Made by a program: the position numbers and the translations under genes | The notes under the pieces: generated by a model | What the model saw: only the letters and a program-made list of their open reading frames with translations | The model's database searches: none | What the model was told of the DNA's origin: nothing | Assembly (NCBI GenBank): GCA_024279425.1 | Contig: JAJRRO010000116.1 | Span: 62,001 to 126,000, forward strand | DNA from: Bacteroidota bacterium | GTDB taxonomy: Bacteria > Bacteroidota > Bacteroidia > Flavobacteriales > Flavobacteriaceae | Reading direction: 5' to 3' | DNA: 64,000 nucleotides | Part shown: positions 1-7,739 of the stretch, one piece after another | Layout: each line of letters opens with the position of its first letter | Numbering within the stretch: the first letter of the stretch is position 1

Positions 1-1248
1 TAAGCCTTTATATTGTTTGGCATCGCGAGCTTCTTGTATAACTAATTCACTCAATGTTTTCCATTGCCGTATTAAACTTTCATGTGATATATCTACTAGT
101 TTGTCATCAAATTCACCAACATCTTCGATAACCAAAAATGAACGCCCCCCTTCATTGAACCTACCAATTATTTCAAGTAGTTTTTCCTTGGAAGTACCTG
201 TTAATTCAACGAGCCTCTTAAGCCTTACTTGTCTTCTGATTTTACGATTACTGCCATCCATAGTTGTCAACGCCCTAAATAATGTACTTGCAACTTCCTT
301 ATCTTTCTTCGACAATTTATCTAGGGCTTTTTGAGCGTGATTAGACAATGCCTTTTCTAACCCCCCAATGCCCTCGTAATCTTTAAAATCTATTTCACCT
401 TTATTCTTACTATCATTTTCATCATGCTCCCACATACACATTAGAGTATGCTGCAGAATGGGCAATTCATCTTGTGAATCTCTAAGATTATTTAACAGCT
501 TGGATGTAAGAGATGCATTGAATTTTTTTCCAGTCAATTTTGACGGACCTTCGATAACCTTTTTAAGTTGTTGACGATTTAATCGAGGTACAAGATATTG
601 ACTTTTATTCATGGCTTCAGGTAAACCATAGTATTCTGAGCAATCACCTATAAAATCTGATCTCATGGTAAAAACTATATAAAAAGGAAGCATTGTTTGT
701 TCTGCAAGTTCAAGTAAGACATTCACAAAATGGATGGCTTCATTTTTACTATCAGTGATAGTTTTGCCTGAATTTTCAGGTTTTTTCTTGGTAAAGGCAA
801 ATAATTCCTCAAACTGATCTACCAATAAAAAGAAGTTGATATTGTTCTTTTTCCAAAAAGGAATAAAATACTCCAAAATTGCATCTACCCCCTCATCTTC
901 AATTTTATGTATAAAAGATGTAATCTCATTCTTATCTGCAGGTTTTCCATCATTCTTAAGTAAAGCTTCAGCAAGATTATACATGGGCGACTCCCCTGGT
1001 TTCATAATTGAAACTTCCCACTTGTTACTATCTTCAACAAGGAATCCTCCATTTAATGCAGGTATGAGGCCTGCGCGCAATAATGATGATTTACCACATC
1101 CTGAGCTTCCTACTATTGCCACAAAATTATTGGCGTGTAATCTTTGTAACAACTCCAAGGTTTGAGTATCCCTACCAAAAAAGTATAAGCTTTCAACAGA
1201 GTGGTATGGTCTTAAGCCTACATAAGGGTTTTTTGAACTGTCAAACAT
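1..1248 (-). CDS. STAND NTPase (nSTAND1-type), N-terminal part, runs off left edge
   Basis: The reading frame opens at 1248 and is still open at base 1, giving 416 residues of a longer protein. Residues 7-25 carry the NPYVGLRPY...FFGRD opening typical of the nSTAND1 family. A Walker A motif GSSGCGKSS lies at 47-55, and a Walker B-like LLVDQFEELF at 141-150. The ATG is one base after the TIR stop codon, so the two genes are probably translationally coupled. STAND proteins are ATP-dependent sensor switches that usually end in WD40, TPR or similar repeats; that C-terminus lies outside the window. Together with the TIR and SLATT genes upstream I infer that it is the sensor of an immune or programmed-death module. 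The NTPase call is strong and the role is inference. Confidence 0.88.
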   Translation of the reverse strand, partial: MFDSSKNPYVGLRPYHSVESLYFFGRDTQTLELLQRLHANNFVAIVGSSGCGKSSLLRAGLIPALNGGFLVEDSNKWEVSIMKPGESPMYNLAEALLKNDGKPADKNEITSFIHKIEDEGVDAILEYFIPFWKKNNINFFLLVDQFEELFAFTKKKPENSGKTITDSKNEAIHFVNVLLELAEQTMLPFYIVFTMRSDFIGDCSEYYGLPEAMNKSQYLVPRLNRQQLKKVIEGPSKLTGKKFNASLTSKLLNNLRDSQDELPILQHTLMCMWEHDENDSKNKGEIDFKDYEGIGGLEKALSNHAQKALDKLSKKDKEVASTLFRALTTMDGSNRKIRRQVRLKRLVELTGTSKEKLLEIIGRFNEGGRSFLVIEDVGEFDDKLVDISHESLIRQWKTLSELVIQEARDAKQYKGL

Positions 1249-1249
1249 A

Positions 1250-2794
1250 TTATTCCCCTTTTAGGCTGTTAATAAACTTATCAAGTAGCAGACTATTCAA
1301 TTCTTCATTATTAATGACATTTATTGGTACGCCATTAACATTTGCATTTTCCTTGATTCCCAAGTCACCATCAGCTCCTTTTTGGGGGGGTGTCCTATAT
1401 ACATAAATATTTTCTACAGGACTTTCGTCGAAAAGCAGCTTATTGGTGGCCGCAGTTATACGTGATTCTATCCATTCTTTTGATGATTTACCATAAAGGA
1501 AAACCAGTTTTTTTACTTCATTCATTCTGCTCTGTAGGATTTTCCTGTTCTTGGTAGGGTCTTGTCCTAATGGGGCGTAATGGGTAATAAAATTATATTT
1601 GTCAAAAGTTTGTTGTAATTCCATTGCATATTGCTTGTCTTCCACATTGTAATCCAACAAAATGTCCAATTCTTCGTGTGAATCTACTTCATTGGTTTTT
1701 TTCAAAGCTTCTTTTTTGGCAATTAATACCTCAACAAAATCTAAAATCTCTTTGGTAAGCGTCCCCTTATTGCCGATAATGAATTCATATTCCTTATCAT
1801 TAATTGACCCTTGTTCCAACCCATTAATAAAATCTTTGTATTCCTTTGGTTCAATTTCTTCAAAATTATTTTGTGAAGACATCCATATTAATTGAGGTAC
1901 CGGGGAATCGAATGCAATTTCAATTTGTTTTTTTCGATACCAATTTTCAGAATCGCCACTTATTTCAGGACCAGTATATTGATCAAGAAGATGAATGGCC
2001 AAATTTGCATGTGAAAGTATTTCTTGCGTAGCTTGTTCATGTACTATTGACTCTTTGGCCTCCGAGCTATTAAGTATAACCTTATAACCTTTCTTCTGTA
2101 AACTGCTCATGATCATCTTACGTGTGGAGGAAAGTGAATCTGGCGCATCACCAAAATAAACCGTAAAAACATCCTCATTTTCAGTATCTACATATATTGT
2201 TTCTTCTTTTTCCTTAGTTATATTCTTAAAATCATCAAGCAGCTTACAAATACTGATTCTTAAACTCGTCATTTCCTTAATAAATGGAGTGCTATCAAAT
2301 CTTAAGGGGTTAGAGGAGCGCCAATCTTCACCCTCTTCAATTTCTTCGTGGAATCTAAATCCTTCTCGTCCTTCTAGTTCCTCGGGCCAATCCTTAAATG
2401 GCATACCAAATAGATTAACGTTGACTATTCGGGATTTATGCCCCATCTTAAGACCTTCTTTTTCTTTTTTTGCCTTGGTATAAAAAATTTCTAACTCTTT
2501 TGCACAATAGTCCGATTGTTGATAGTTCGGAGAATTAATACACAGCATTATGGCAGAATTTTTTACTCCTTCCTCGATTTTGGAATCAAAAAATTCATTC
2601 TTGTCCAACGTACGTTTATCCCACCAGATATTAATCTTTTTTTCTCCTACACGTTTTAGATCATGTTTTAAGCTCTTACGGAACATCTTCACCCAACCTT
2701 CGGAATGCAGCACTGTCATAGGGGTATTATCATCGTGTGCATAACTAATGAAAATATCATAGTCAAAATTAGTTACTGATTCCATTTTTCTCAT
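1250..2794 (-). CDS. TIR-domain protein with two further Rossmann-like regions
   Basis: The protein has 514 residues. Residues 9-150 form a TIR domain: DYDIFISYAH is the first strand, INIWWDKRTL follows, and SDYCAKELE at 94-102 places Glu100 where the NADase catalytic glutamate sits in enzymatic TIR domains. A second alpha/beta region (about 210-350, starting DVFTVYFGDAP and containing ANLAIHLLDQY) and a third (about 375-510, starting ELDILLDYNVEDKQY) both look like Rossmannoid TIR/DUF4062-like folds; these assignments are by eye. There is no signal peptide or membrane segment. The gene lies 128 nt after the SLATT gene and 1 nt before the STAND gene on the same strand. I infer an effector or signal-producing enzyme controlled by the STAND partner. 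An alternative start is Met4. Confidence 0.85.
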   Translation of the reverse strand: MRKMESVTNFDYDIFISYAHDDNTPMTVLHSEGWVKMFRKSLKHDLKRVGEKKINIWWDKRTLDKNEFFDSKIEEGVKNSAIMLCINSPNYQQSDYCAKELEIFYTKAKKEKEGLKMGHKSRIVNVNLFGMPFKDWPEELEGREGFRFHEEIEEGEDWRSSNPLRFDSTPFIKEMTSLRISICKLLDDFKNITKEKEETIYVDTENEDVFTVYFGDAPDSLSSTRKMIMSSLQKKGYKVILNSSEAKESIVHEQATQEILSHANLAIHLLDQYTGPEISGDSENWYRKKQIEIAFDSPVPQLIWMSSQNNFEEIEPKEYKDFINGLEQGSINDKEYEFIIGNKGTLTKEILDFVEVLIAKKEALKKTNEVDSHEELDILLDYNVEDKQYAMELQQTFDKYNFITHYAPLGQDPTKNRKILQSRMNEVKKLVFLYGKSSKEWIESRITAATNKLLFDESPVENIYVYRTPPQKGADGDLGIKENANVNGVPINVINNEELNSLLLDKFINSLKGE

Positions 2795-2922
2795 TGTATT
2801 TAATGAATTGAAAAGATACTAAAAAAAATACTGCAAAATTAATTAAGGACAACTGTTAAAATTCTTGACAAGTCTGTATTTCATTGTAAGTAGCAGAAAT
2901 TGATGCATCTTATACATTTACA

Positions 2923-3432
2923 TTATACAATGGATGTATCATCTATTGTATCAACTGGATCACCATCTTTTCTATTCATGATTTCATTCCAAGATGAATT
3001 TTCGCTGTTCATGATTCTTTCAACATTATGAACGAAATTTTTAAATGTAGTTCCATTTTTATCGTAGGGACTAACCGCAGTTTTATACAATATTTTTTCC
3101 CTTCGTAATGATTCGGCAGTAATTCGATAAGTAGTCCATTTTTCATGGAACTTTAATAAAGTTGAAAGTCCAGTCAACGTGGCGGTCATAACCCCCAATA
3201 AAGCGGTAACATATCGCGGCCATTCAGCATCCTCGATATCAACGCCCGAGGTAAAAGGAATCAAAGCAGCAAAAAAAATAATCAAACCATTGCTCCAAAT
3301 GTGATAACCCTTATTAATCGTACTTTTTGTACTATACCAATCAATTTGGTCATCAACTCTCTCACTTAGATATTGCTCTTCAGTCATTTTTCGTATAGTT
3401 TGGTTTGTTCTATTATCTGAGATAGAACACAT
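2923..3432 (-). CDS. SLATT/DUF4231-family two-TM protein
   Basis: This 169-residue protein carries two predicted membrane helices, around residues 45-62 (NGLIIFFAALIPF) and 72-92 (YVTALLGVMTATLTGLSTLL). A charged helix follows (KFHEKWTTYRITAESLRREK), which is typical of SLATT/DUF4231 proteins. SLATT domains were predicted from comparative genomics as membrane pore-forming effectors in nucleotide-dependent conflict systems. Met16 (MTEEQYLSERVDDQIDWY) is an equally good start, because family members usually begin near that sequence. It is the first gene of the SLATT-TIR-STAND operon and no ribosome binding site is visible. Confidence 0.8.
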   Translation of the reverse strand: MCSISDNRTNQTIRKMTEEQYLSERVDDQIDWYSTKSTINKGYHIWSNGLIIFFAALIPFTSGVDIEDAEWPRYVTALLGVMTATLTGLSTLLKFHEKWTTYRITAESLRREKILYKTAVSPYDKNGTTFKNFVHNVERIMNSENSSWNEIMNRKDGDPVDTIDDTSIV

Positions 3433-3590
3433 AATAATAGAATTATCAAGATAGCTGAAATATTTTAAACTTGAAATATGCGAGTACCTCGTAAAACGAA
3501 TACGTAATTTAAATCAATATTCCCAATAGAATAATTTTTTAAAATTTACTTAAGCATTTATGTGTGAAAGAATATTATGTGGTTTTTAAT

Positions 3591-3630
3591 GTAAAAGAGG
3601 GCATACTCAAATAAGTATGCCCTCTTTTAC
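3591..3630. terminator. Perfect 17-bp inverted repeat hairpin
   Basis: Bases 3591-3607 and 3614-3630 are exact reverse complements around a 6-nt loop. The stem ends in A4/T4 runs, so it can act on both strands. It separates the microprotein pair from the SLATT gene, both on the minus strand, which implies that the immune operon has its own promoter between 3433 and 3590. Confidence 0.75.
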
Positions 3631-3669
3631 AACACCTCTACAAGGTTTGAAATTTCAATTAAGCTTGTG

Positions 3670-3783
3670 CTAGCGATTATAGCTTCTATATTCTGCCCAG
3701 CGTACCCTTTTACAATCTTTGAAATTTGAAAAATAGGAATACCTTCTGGCTTCTGTCGGTGTTTTGCTTATGTTTGCTTTCAT
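3670..3783 (-). CDS. 37-residue basic microprotein, copy A
   Basis: The frame begins MKANISKTPTEARRYSYF and ends KRVRWAEYRSYNR. It has the same length as the next upstream frame (3827-3940) and aligns with it over the whole length, with a shared C-terminal KRVRWAEYR..NR. Over the shared KRVRWAEY octamer four of the eight codons differ, all synonymously (AGG/AGA, GTA/GTT, CGC/CGT, GAA/GAG), which is the pattern expected of a translated, selected sequence. There is no signal peptide or TM helix, and it is strongly basic with Trp, Tyr and Arg clustered at the end. I do not recognise the family. An RNA- or ribosome-binding role would fit the charge but is speculation. Confidence 0.65.
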   Translation of the reverse strand: MKANISKTPTEARRYSYFSNFKDCKRVRWAEYRSYNR

Positions 3784-3826
3784 GATTTCTTGTTTTAATA
3801 TTTTAATTGGGAATTGAGTCTCGTAA

Positions 3827-3940
3827 TTAGCGATTAAAGTTCCTATACTCTGCCCAACGAACTCTTTTAGAGTTTTTTAAAGCGGAAAAAAACGAGTTTA
3901 CTCTTGTTTCTGTAGCTGTTCTTCTGATTGATGCTCTCAT
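3827..3940 (-). CDS. 37-residue basic microprotein, copy B
   Basis: The frame begins MRASIRRTATETRVNSFF and ends KRVRWAEYRNFNR. It is a tandem paralogue of the 3670-3783 gene, 43 nt upstream in the same orientation. I chose the ATG at 3940 over the in-frame ATG at 4012 because it gives exactly the length of copy A and aligns from the first residue. The conserved positions are Arg/Lys2, the T.T(E)xR segment, the FF/YF pair and the C-terminal KRVRWAEYR. Function unknown. Confidence 0.65.
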   Translation of the reverse strand: MRASIRRTATETRVNSFFSALKNSKRVRWAEYRNFNR

Positions 3941-4213
3941 GATATATTTTTTAAAGATTAAATGTTTTGTTTTCAATTTTTTGAATGTACCATCTGTCCG
4001 TTCTCCAACCATCTTCTATTTTATAATAAATTCTTGGCCGTAATTGATGTGGATGTAAAGTTTTCATTTTGTTATATTTTGATTGACTTACACTTAATAG
4101 ACGAGAAGGCTTTCGTTTTGTTACGGCACTATGTATACAAGGGTACTATTTTATGACGTATTTAACATAATCAAAGTCGGATAAGGGAATGGTCTATTTG
4201 TATATTGTTGAAT

Positions 4214-4333
4214 ATGAATACTTTAAATAAAATTACTTTGAAGTATAAATTTACTGTTAAATGCAAAAAGTTTAATGTGTTAGAGGAAATCAGTTTGATA
4301 TTGAAAAGAAAAAGAGGGCGTGTTTCGAATTAA
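4214..4333 (+). CDS. Possible small basic protein (39 aa)
   Basis: A short frame starting MNTLNKITLKYKF and ending KRKRGRVSN. The Lys/Arg-rich composition and a clean ATG are its only support. There is no paralogue in the window and no recognised motif, so it may be a chance frame in AT-rich DNA. Confidence 0.2.
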   Translation: MNTLNKITLKYKFTVKCKKFNVLEEISLILKRKRGRVSN

Positions 4334-4369
4334 AAGTTCAGGATACTCCATAAAAAAATTTCTCTCAAC

Positions 4370-4492
4370 TTAGGTCAAAGTATTATTAAAAGCATGGCTC
4401 CAATCGACTTCCTCATAAATTGAAACGTAATAAGTGGAGCATACTGTAATGAATTTTCTCGCTGAAGTTGTGGCATTGGCATCTATTTTCAT
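4370..4492 (-). CDS. Possible divergent third microprotein (40 aa)
   Basis: The frame starts MKIDANATTSARKF and ends EEVDWSHAFNNTLT on the same strand as the microprotein pair about 430 nt away. TSARKF at 9-14 parallels TEARRY in copy A, and EEVDW parallels KRVRW, but the spacing differs by three residues and the terminal basic motif is lost. It may be a diverged or decaying family member; chance similarity cannot be excluded. Confidence 0.3.
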   Translation of the reverse strand: MKIDANATTSARKFITVCSTYYVSIYEEVDWSHAFNNTLT

Positions 4493-4683
4493 AAAACGAA
4501 ATATGATAAATTCAAAATTTCTTCGAGTTAATTTGTATATCCTGCATCCAAAGTAGCCCAAAAGCGTAATGAAAATGTTATATTTGAGGCGCTTTAAGAA
4601 AACATGTGCCTAAACAGGATATTTGTACAATTAATAGGAGTCTGTTTTTCTTAAAATTAACATCAAAAACCTAGAAGTGAAAT

Positions 4684-5139
4684 ATGGCAAAATCGCAGCA
4701 AACTTTTAATAAAAGTGAAAAAGAAAAGAAGCGTAGAAAAAAACGTGAGGAAAAGCAAAAGAAAAAAGAGGCTCGTAAAGCTGCGGCCAAGGAAAGTGGC
4801 GGTGGTATTCAATTTGCCTATGTTGATTATAATGGTAATCTGACCGATACTCCACCAGATCCTTCTCAAAAAATAGAAATAGAGGCTGAGGATATTATTT
4901 TGGGAATTCCAAAAAAAGAGAAAGGCGAGGTAGAAGAATTTGACCCTGTACGAAATGGAAAAGTGTCCTTTTATGATTCCTCTAAAGGTTTTGGTTTTAT
5001 TATTGATTCTGTAGACCAGGAAAAGTACTTCACCCATGTTAGTGGCTTGATTGATGAAATCATGGAAAATGATAAAGTTTCCTTTGAACTTGAAAAGGGG
5101 ATGAGAGGCATGAATGCTGTTCGGGTAAAGAAGATATAG
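4684..5139 (+). CDS. Cold-shock domain protein with Lys-rich N-terminal extension
   Basis: The 151-residue protein has two parts. Residues 1-40 are extremely Lys/Arg/Glu-rich (a KKRRKKREEKQKKKEA-type run), probably a charged RNA-binding tail. Residues 85-151 form a cold-shock OB fold: NGKVSFYDSSKGFGFI contains the RNP1-like KGFGFI, and KYFTHVSGL is the RNP2-like strand. Cold-shock proteins bind single-stranded RNA or DNA and melt structure. This extended type is frequent in Flavobacteriia. It is monocistronic, followed by an intrinsic terminator at 5185-5209. Confidence 0.92.
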   Translation: MAKSQQTFNKSEKEKKRRKKREEKQKKKEARKAAAKESGGGIQFAYVDYNGNLTDTPPDPSQKIEIEAEDIILGIPKKEKGEVEEFDPVRNGKVSFYDSSKGFGFIIDSVDQEKYFTHVSGLIDEIMENDKVSFELEKGMRGMNAVRVKKI

Positions 5140-5184
5140 CATATTTGGGAGATAACGATAATTAATTGAATTCAACATATAGAG

Positions 5185-5209
5185 ACCGCAACTAGTTTGC
5201 GGTTTTTTT
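5185..5209 (+). terminator. Intrinsic terminator of the cold-shock gene
   Basis: A 7-bp perfect stem (5185-5191 with 5197-5203, ACCGCAA/TTGCGGT) with a 5-nt loop runs directly into a T7 tract, 45 nt after the stop codon. Confidence 0.85.
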
Positions 5210-5386
5210 ATGCCGTTTTTTTCCACTTGGAGTAGTATACCGGATAAATATTAGGTTGGCTTCGGACAATGAATACCGTTTCTCGTCCTTACTCCCCCCC
5301 GTTTTTCCCATTAAAGTTGCTTCATTTCAAGTACAAGAGATACAAAGGTCGTATCTGACTAATATCAGCCTAATTCAATTAAGAAA

Positions 5387-5500
5387 ATGAAAAAAGCAAA
5401 TGCATTGGATTTGCCAGTTATTGTAGCACAAATTGGGGAACCTATATTGCTGCACAACAAAGATGTTGAAATCTATGATTGGTGGGGAGCGTTTAATTAA
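5387..5500 (+). CDS. Possible 37-aa peptide gene
   Basis: The frame starts MKKANALDLPVIVAQ and ends YDWWGAFN, with an AATTAAGAAA leader before the ATG. The composition is protein-like and there is no signal peptide. It could be a short independent gene or the remnant of a larger one. No homologue is recognised, and its position between a terminator and the DUF4382 gene gives no functional hint. Confidence 0.35.
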   Translation: MKKANALDLPVIVAQIGEPILLHNKDVEIYDWWGAFN

Positions 5501-5615
5501 AATTCTAGTTCTTATCTAAATATCGGGTAGGGTATTGACCATATTGCGTTGTTATTCATTGATATAGCCCTTTAAAAGGCATTAAACCTACATATTAACG
5601 ATAAAAGTAAACAAC

Positions 5616-6488
5616 ATGAAAATCAAAAGTTTTGCAATTGCCTTGTGTGCTACCCTAGTGGTATTTATTAGTTGTACTGATGGTGACGATAGTCTTAGCA
5701 ATATGGGAAGACTCATCGTGCAAATAACAGATGCTCCTTTTCCGCATGATCTAGTCGCCGAAGCAAACGTAACCATTTTTAAAATTGATGCTCGCCAAAA
5801 AGAACATGAAATGGAAATGGATTCCGAGACAGATGAAGAAGAGAATTCCCCATTTATAATCCTGATGGAGGAAGAAGTTCAAATAAATCTATTGGAGCTT
5901 ACCAATGGCCTAACTGAGAGGCTTGTGAATACCGATGTTCCGGTTGGCACATACGATTTAATAAGAATTTATGTTAAGGGAGTGAATATTGTTTTGACAG
6001 ATGGTACTACCTTCGACCTGAATGTTCCCAGTGGAGAACAGACCGGAATCAAAATTTTCATTAAACCCGGTCTTGTTGTTGAGGGTGGATTAACTGCTGA
6101 TTTACTACTCGATTTTGACGTTGGCAAATCTTTTGTTCCTAAGGGGAATAGAAATGATTTTACAGGAATTACTGGTTTTAATTTCAAACCCGTTATCAAA
6201 GCTTGTAACAAATCGACCGCAGGAACTTTGACAGGCGTTGTTGCCACGATTCAAGAAGAAGTTGCAGTTGGATTGGAAGGTGCGCAGATTGCCGTATTTG
6301 CGGCGGACACTTTGAACACAACAACTTTTACGGATGAAGCTGGTGCTTATATGGTTTTAGGACTTGATGCAGGTTCATATGATGTTGAAGTTGAACTTGA
6401 GGGTTATGAAATGCAAACTGCCGAGGGTATTGAAATAACAGCGGCGAATAAAACCATTCAAGATTTTGAATTGACGCCCATCCCTTAA
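5616..6488 (+). CDS. DUF4382 lipoprotein with C-terminal carboxypeptidase-regulatory-like domain
   Basis: Residues 1-20 are a lipoprotein signal ending FISC, with Cys20 acylated. Residues 30-200 match the DUF4382 pattern: GRLIVQITDAPFP, the NLLELTNG segment, VPVGTYDLIRIYVKG and a final FKPVIKA. Residues 205-290 form an Ig-like CarboxypepD_reg domain (GTLTGVV...GAYMVLGLDAGSYDVEVELEGY). An acidic insert at 70-85 is probably a flexible loop. DUF4382 proteins are surface or periplasmic lipoproteins of unknown function in Bacteroidota. The gene is monocistronic and ends in the hairpin at 6513-6539. Confidence 0.88.
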   Translation: MKIKSFAIALCATLVVFISCTDGDDSLSNMGRLIVQITDAPFPHDLVAEANVTIFKIDARQKEHEMEMDSETDEEENSPFIILMEEEVQINLLELTNGLTERLVNTDVPVGTYDLIRIYVKGVNIVLTDGTTFDLNVPSGEQTGIKIFIKPGLVVEGGLTADLLLDFDVGKSFVPKGNRNDFTGITGFNFKPVIKACNKSTAGTLTGVVATIQEEVAVGLEGAQIAVFAADTLNTTTFTDEAGAYMVLGLDAGSYDVEVELEGYEMQTAEGIEITAANKTIQDFELTPIP

Positions 6489-6512
6489 TAAAATAGTAAT
6501 AAATATTTAAAG

Positions 6513-6539
6513 GTGAGATAGCGATATTTCACTTTTTTT
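6513..6539 (+). terminator. Intrinsic terminator after DUF4382 gene
   Basis: An 8-bp stem (6513-6520 with 6525-6532, one G-U pair) and a GCGA loop are followed by T7, 25 nt after the stop codon. Confidence 0.75.
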
Positions 6540-6609
6540 AATTTCTAAAGGCATATTTAAAAAAGGATATCCGTAATATTGAAGCGTCAAAAGAATCCGA
6601 TGCAATAAC

Positions 6610-7533
6610 ATGGGTAAATCTTCAAATCCTGTTCTTATAATACTTGCTTATTTCTCCATTTATGTTATTTGGGGGTCTACTTATCTTTTGAATAAAATTG
6701 CGGTTGCAGAGTTGCCGCCATTTATGTTGGCCGGTATTAGGTTCGGCTTTGCAGGGATTTTAATATTTGGTATTGCCAAACTATCAGGTCATAGCATAGT
6801 CATAAGCTGGCGACAACTTAAAAATACAACGATTGCAGGCTTTTTGTTTTTAACTTTTGGAAATGGGGTAGTGGTATGGGCCCTAAAATGGGTAGACAGC
6901 GGCTTTGCAGCGCTGGAGATTTCAGCTCTGCCTTTGGTTGTTCTCTTACTGATGCGTTTTTTGCAAGGCAAGAAAATACAAAAGATGTCCATTGTTGGAG
7001 TTGTTTTAGGTTTTATCGGTATCTATTTATTGGTAAGTCAAAAGCAGATAATTAATCAAGAGAATTCCGTATTGGGCATGTTGATGATATTTGCCTGTAT
7101 GCTAAGCTGGGGGTATGGCAGTCTGTTTGTAGGCAAAGCGGATTTGCCCAGAAATTATTTGGTCAACACGGGCTATCAAATGTTTACTGGAGGTGTGATG
7201 TTGATTATTAGCAGCCTGTTATTGGGAGAAAAATGGATTTCCCCAATACATTGGAGCAGTGCAGTACAATATTCAATGCTATTATTGATTGTTTTCGGCA
7301 GTATTGTGGCATTTACGTCGTTCAATTATTTGTTGCGGGTTGTTTCTCCAGAGAAGGTAGCAACATCGACTTATGTCAATCCAATTATCGCACTTGGTTT
7401 AGGCTGGTATTTTTTAAATGAGCAAGTTACGTCTCAGTCCATAGTTGCTGCTGTAATTCTTTTAACGGGGGTATTTTTTATCAATACAAAGAAAAAAATT
7501 GTGGTCTTTTCGAGGTTCTTTAGGCAAGGTTAA
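6610..7533 (+). CDS. EamA/DMT-family inner-membrane transporter
   Basis: A 307-residue hydrophobic protein with ten predicted membrane helices in two EamA repeats (about 10-145 and 155-295). The N-terminal motif SIYVIWGSTYLLNKIAV is diagnostic of the family. These proteins export metabolites or amino acids; the substrate cannot be read from the sequence. A truncated pseudogene with a nearly identical N-terminus lies at 24262 (KIAVAELPP is shared exactly). The gene stands alone between the DUF4382 and DUF1080 genes. Confidence 0.9.
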   Translation: MGKSSNPVLIILAYFSIYVIWGSTYLLNKIAVAELPPFMLAGIRFGFAGILIFGIAKLSGHSIVISWRQLKNTTIAGFLFLTFGNGVVVWALKWVDSGFAALEISALPLVVLLLMRFLQGKKIQKMSIVGVVLGFIGIYLLVSQKQIINQENSVLGMLMIFACMLSWGYGSLFVGKADLPRNYLVNTGYQMFTGGVMLIISSLLLGEKWISPIHWSSAVQYSMLLLIVFGSIVAFTSFNYLLRVVSPEKVATSTYVNPIIALGLGWYFLNEQVTSQSIVAAVILLTGVFFINTKKKIVVFSRFFRQG

Positions 7534-7739
7534 TCGGCACCTTTTTTTCCAAAGACCAAAAACCCCTTGATGATTATGCTAGCAGCTAGTTTTGATGGGT
7601 ATATGAAAATCTATCCTATGATATGAAAAGGAATAAATCAAGCTTTCGAAGCTCAAAATAATATGATATTTATGGTCATAATTCAAAATTTAGGAATAAA
7701 GTGACTACTTTTAGAATACCAATCCAAACTTTTCAAGCT

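Larger units (their letters stand above)
3941..4683. other. Long AT-rich intergenic stretch
   Basis: Apart from the two weak small frames at 4214-4333 and 4370-4492 I see no gene, RNA or strong hairpin here. The last 60 bases probably hold the cold-shock gene promoter, but no complete -33/-7 pair is visible. Confidence 0.5.

Noticed and set aside
4663-5226. 187-codon open frame on the minus strand opposite the cold-shock gene
   Set aside because: Its hydrophobic, Phe-rich translation is the mirror of the Lys/Glu-rich coding strand. The plus strand has clear RNP motifs and a terminator.
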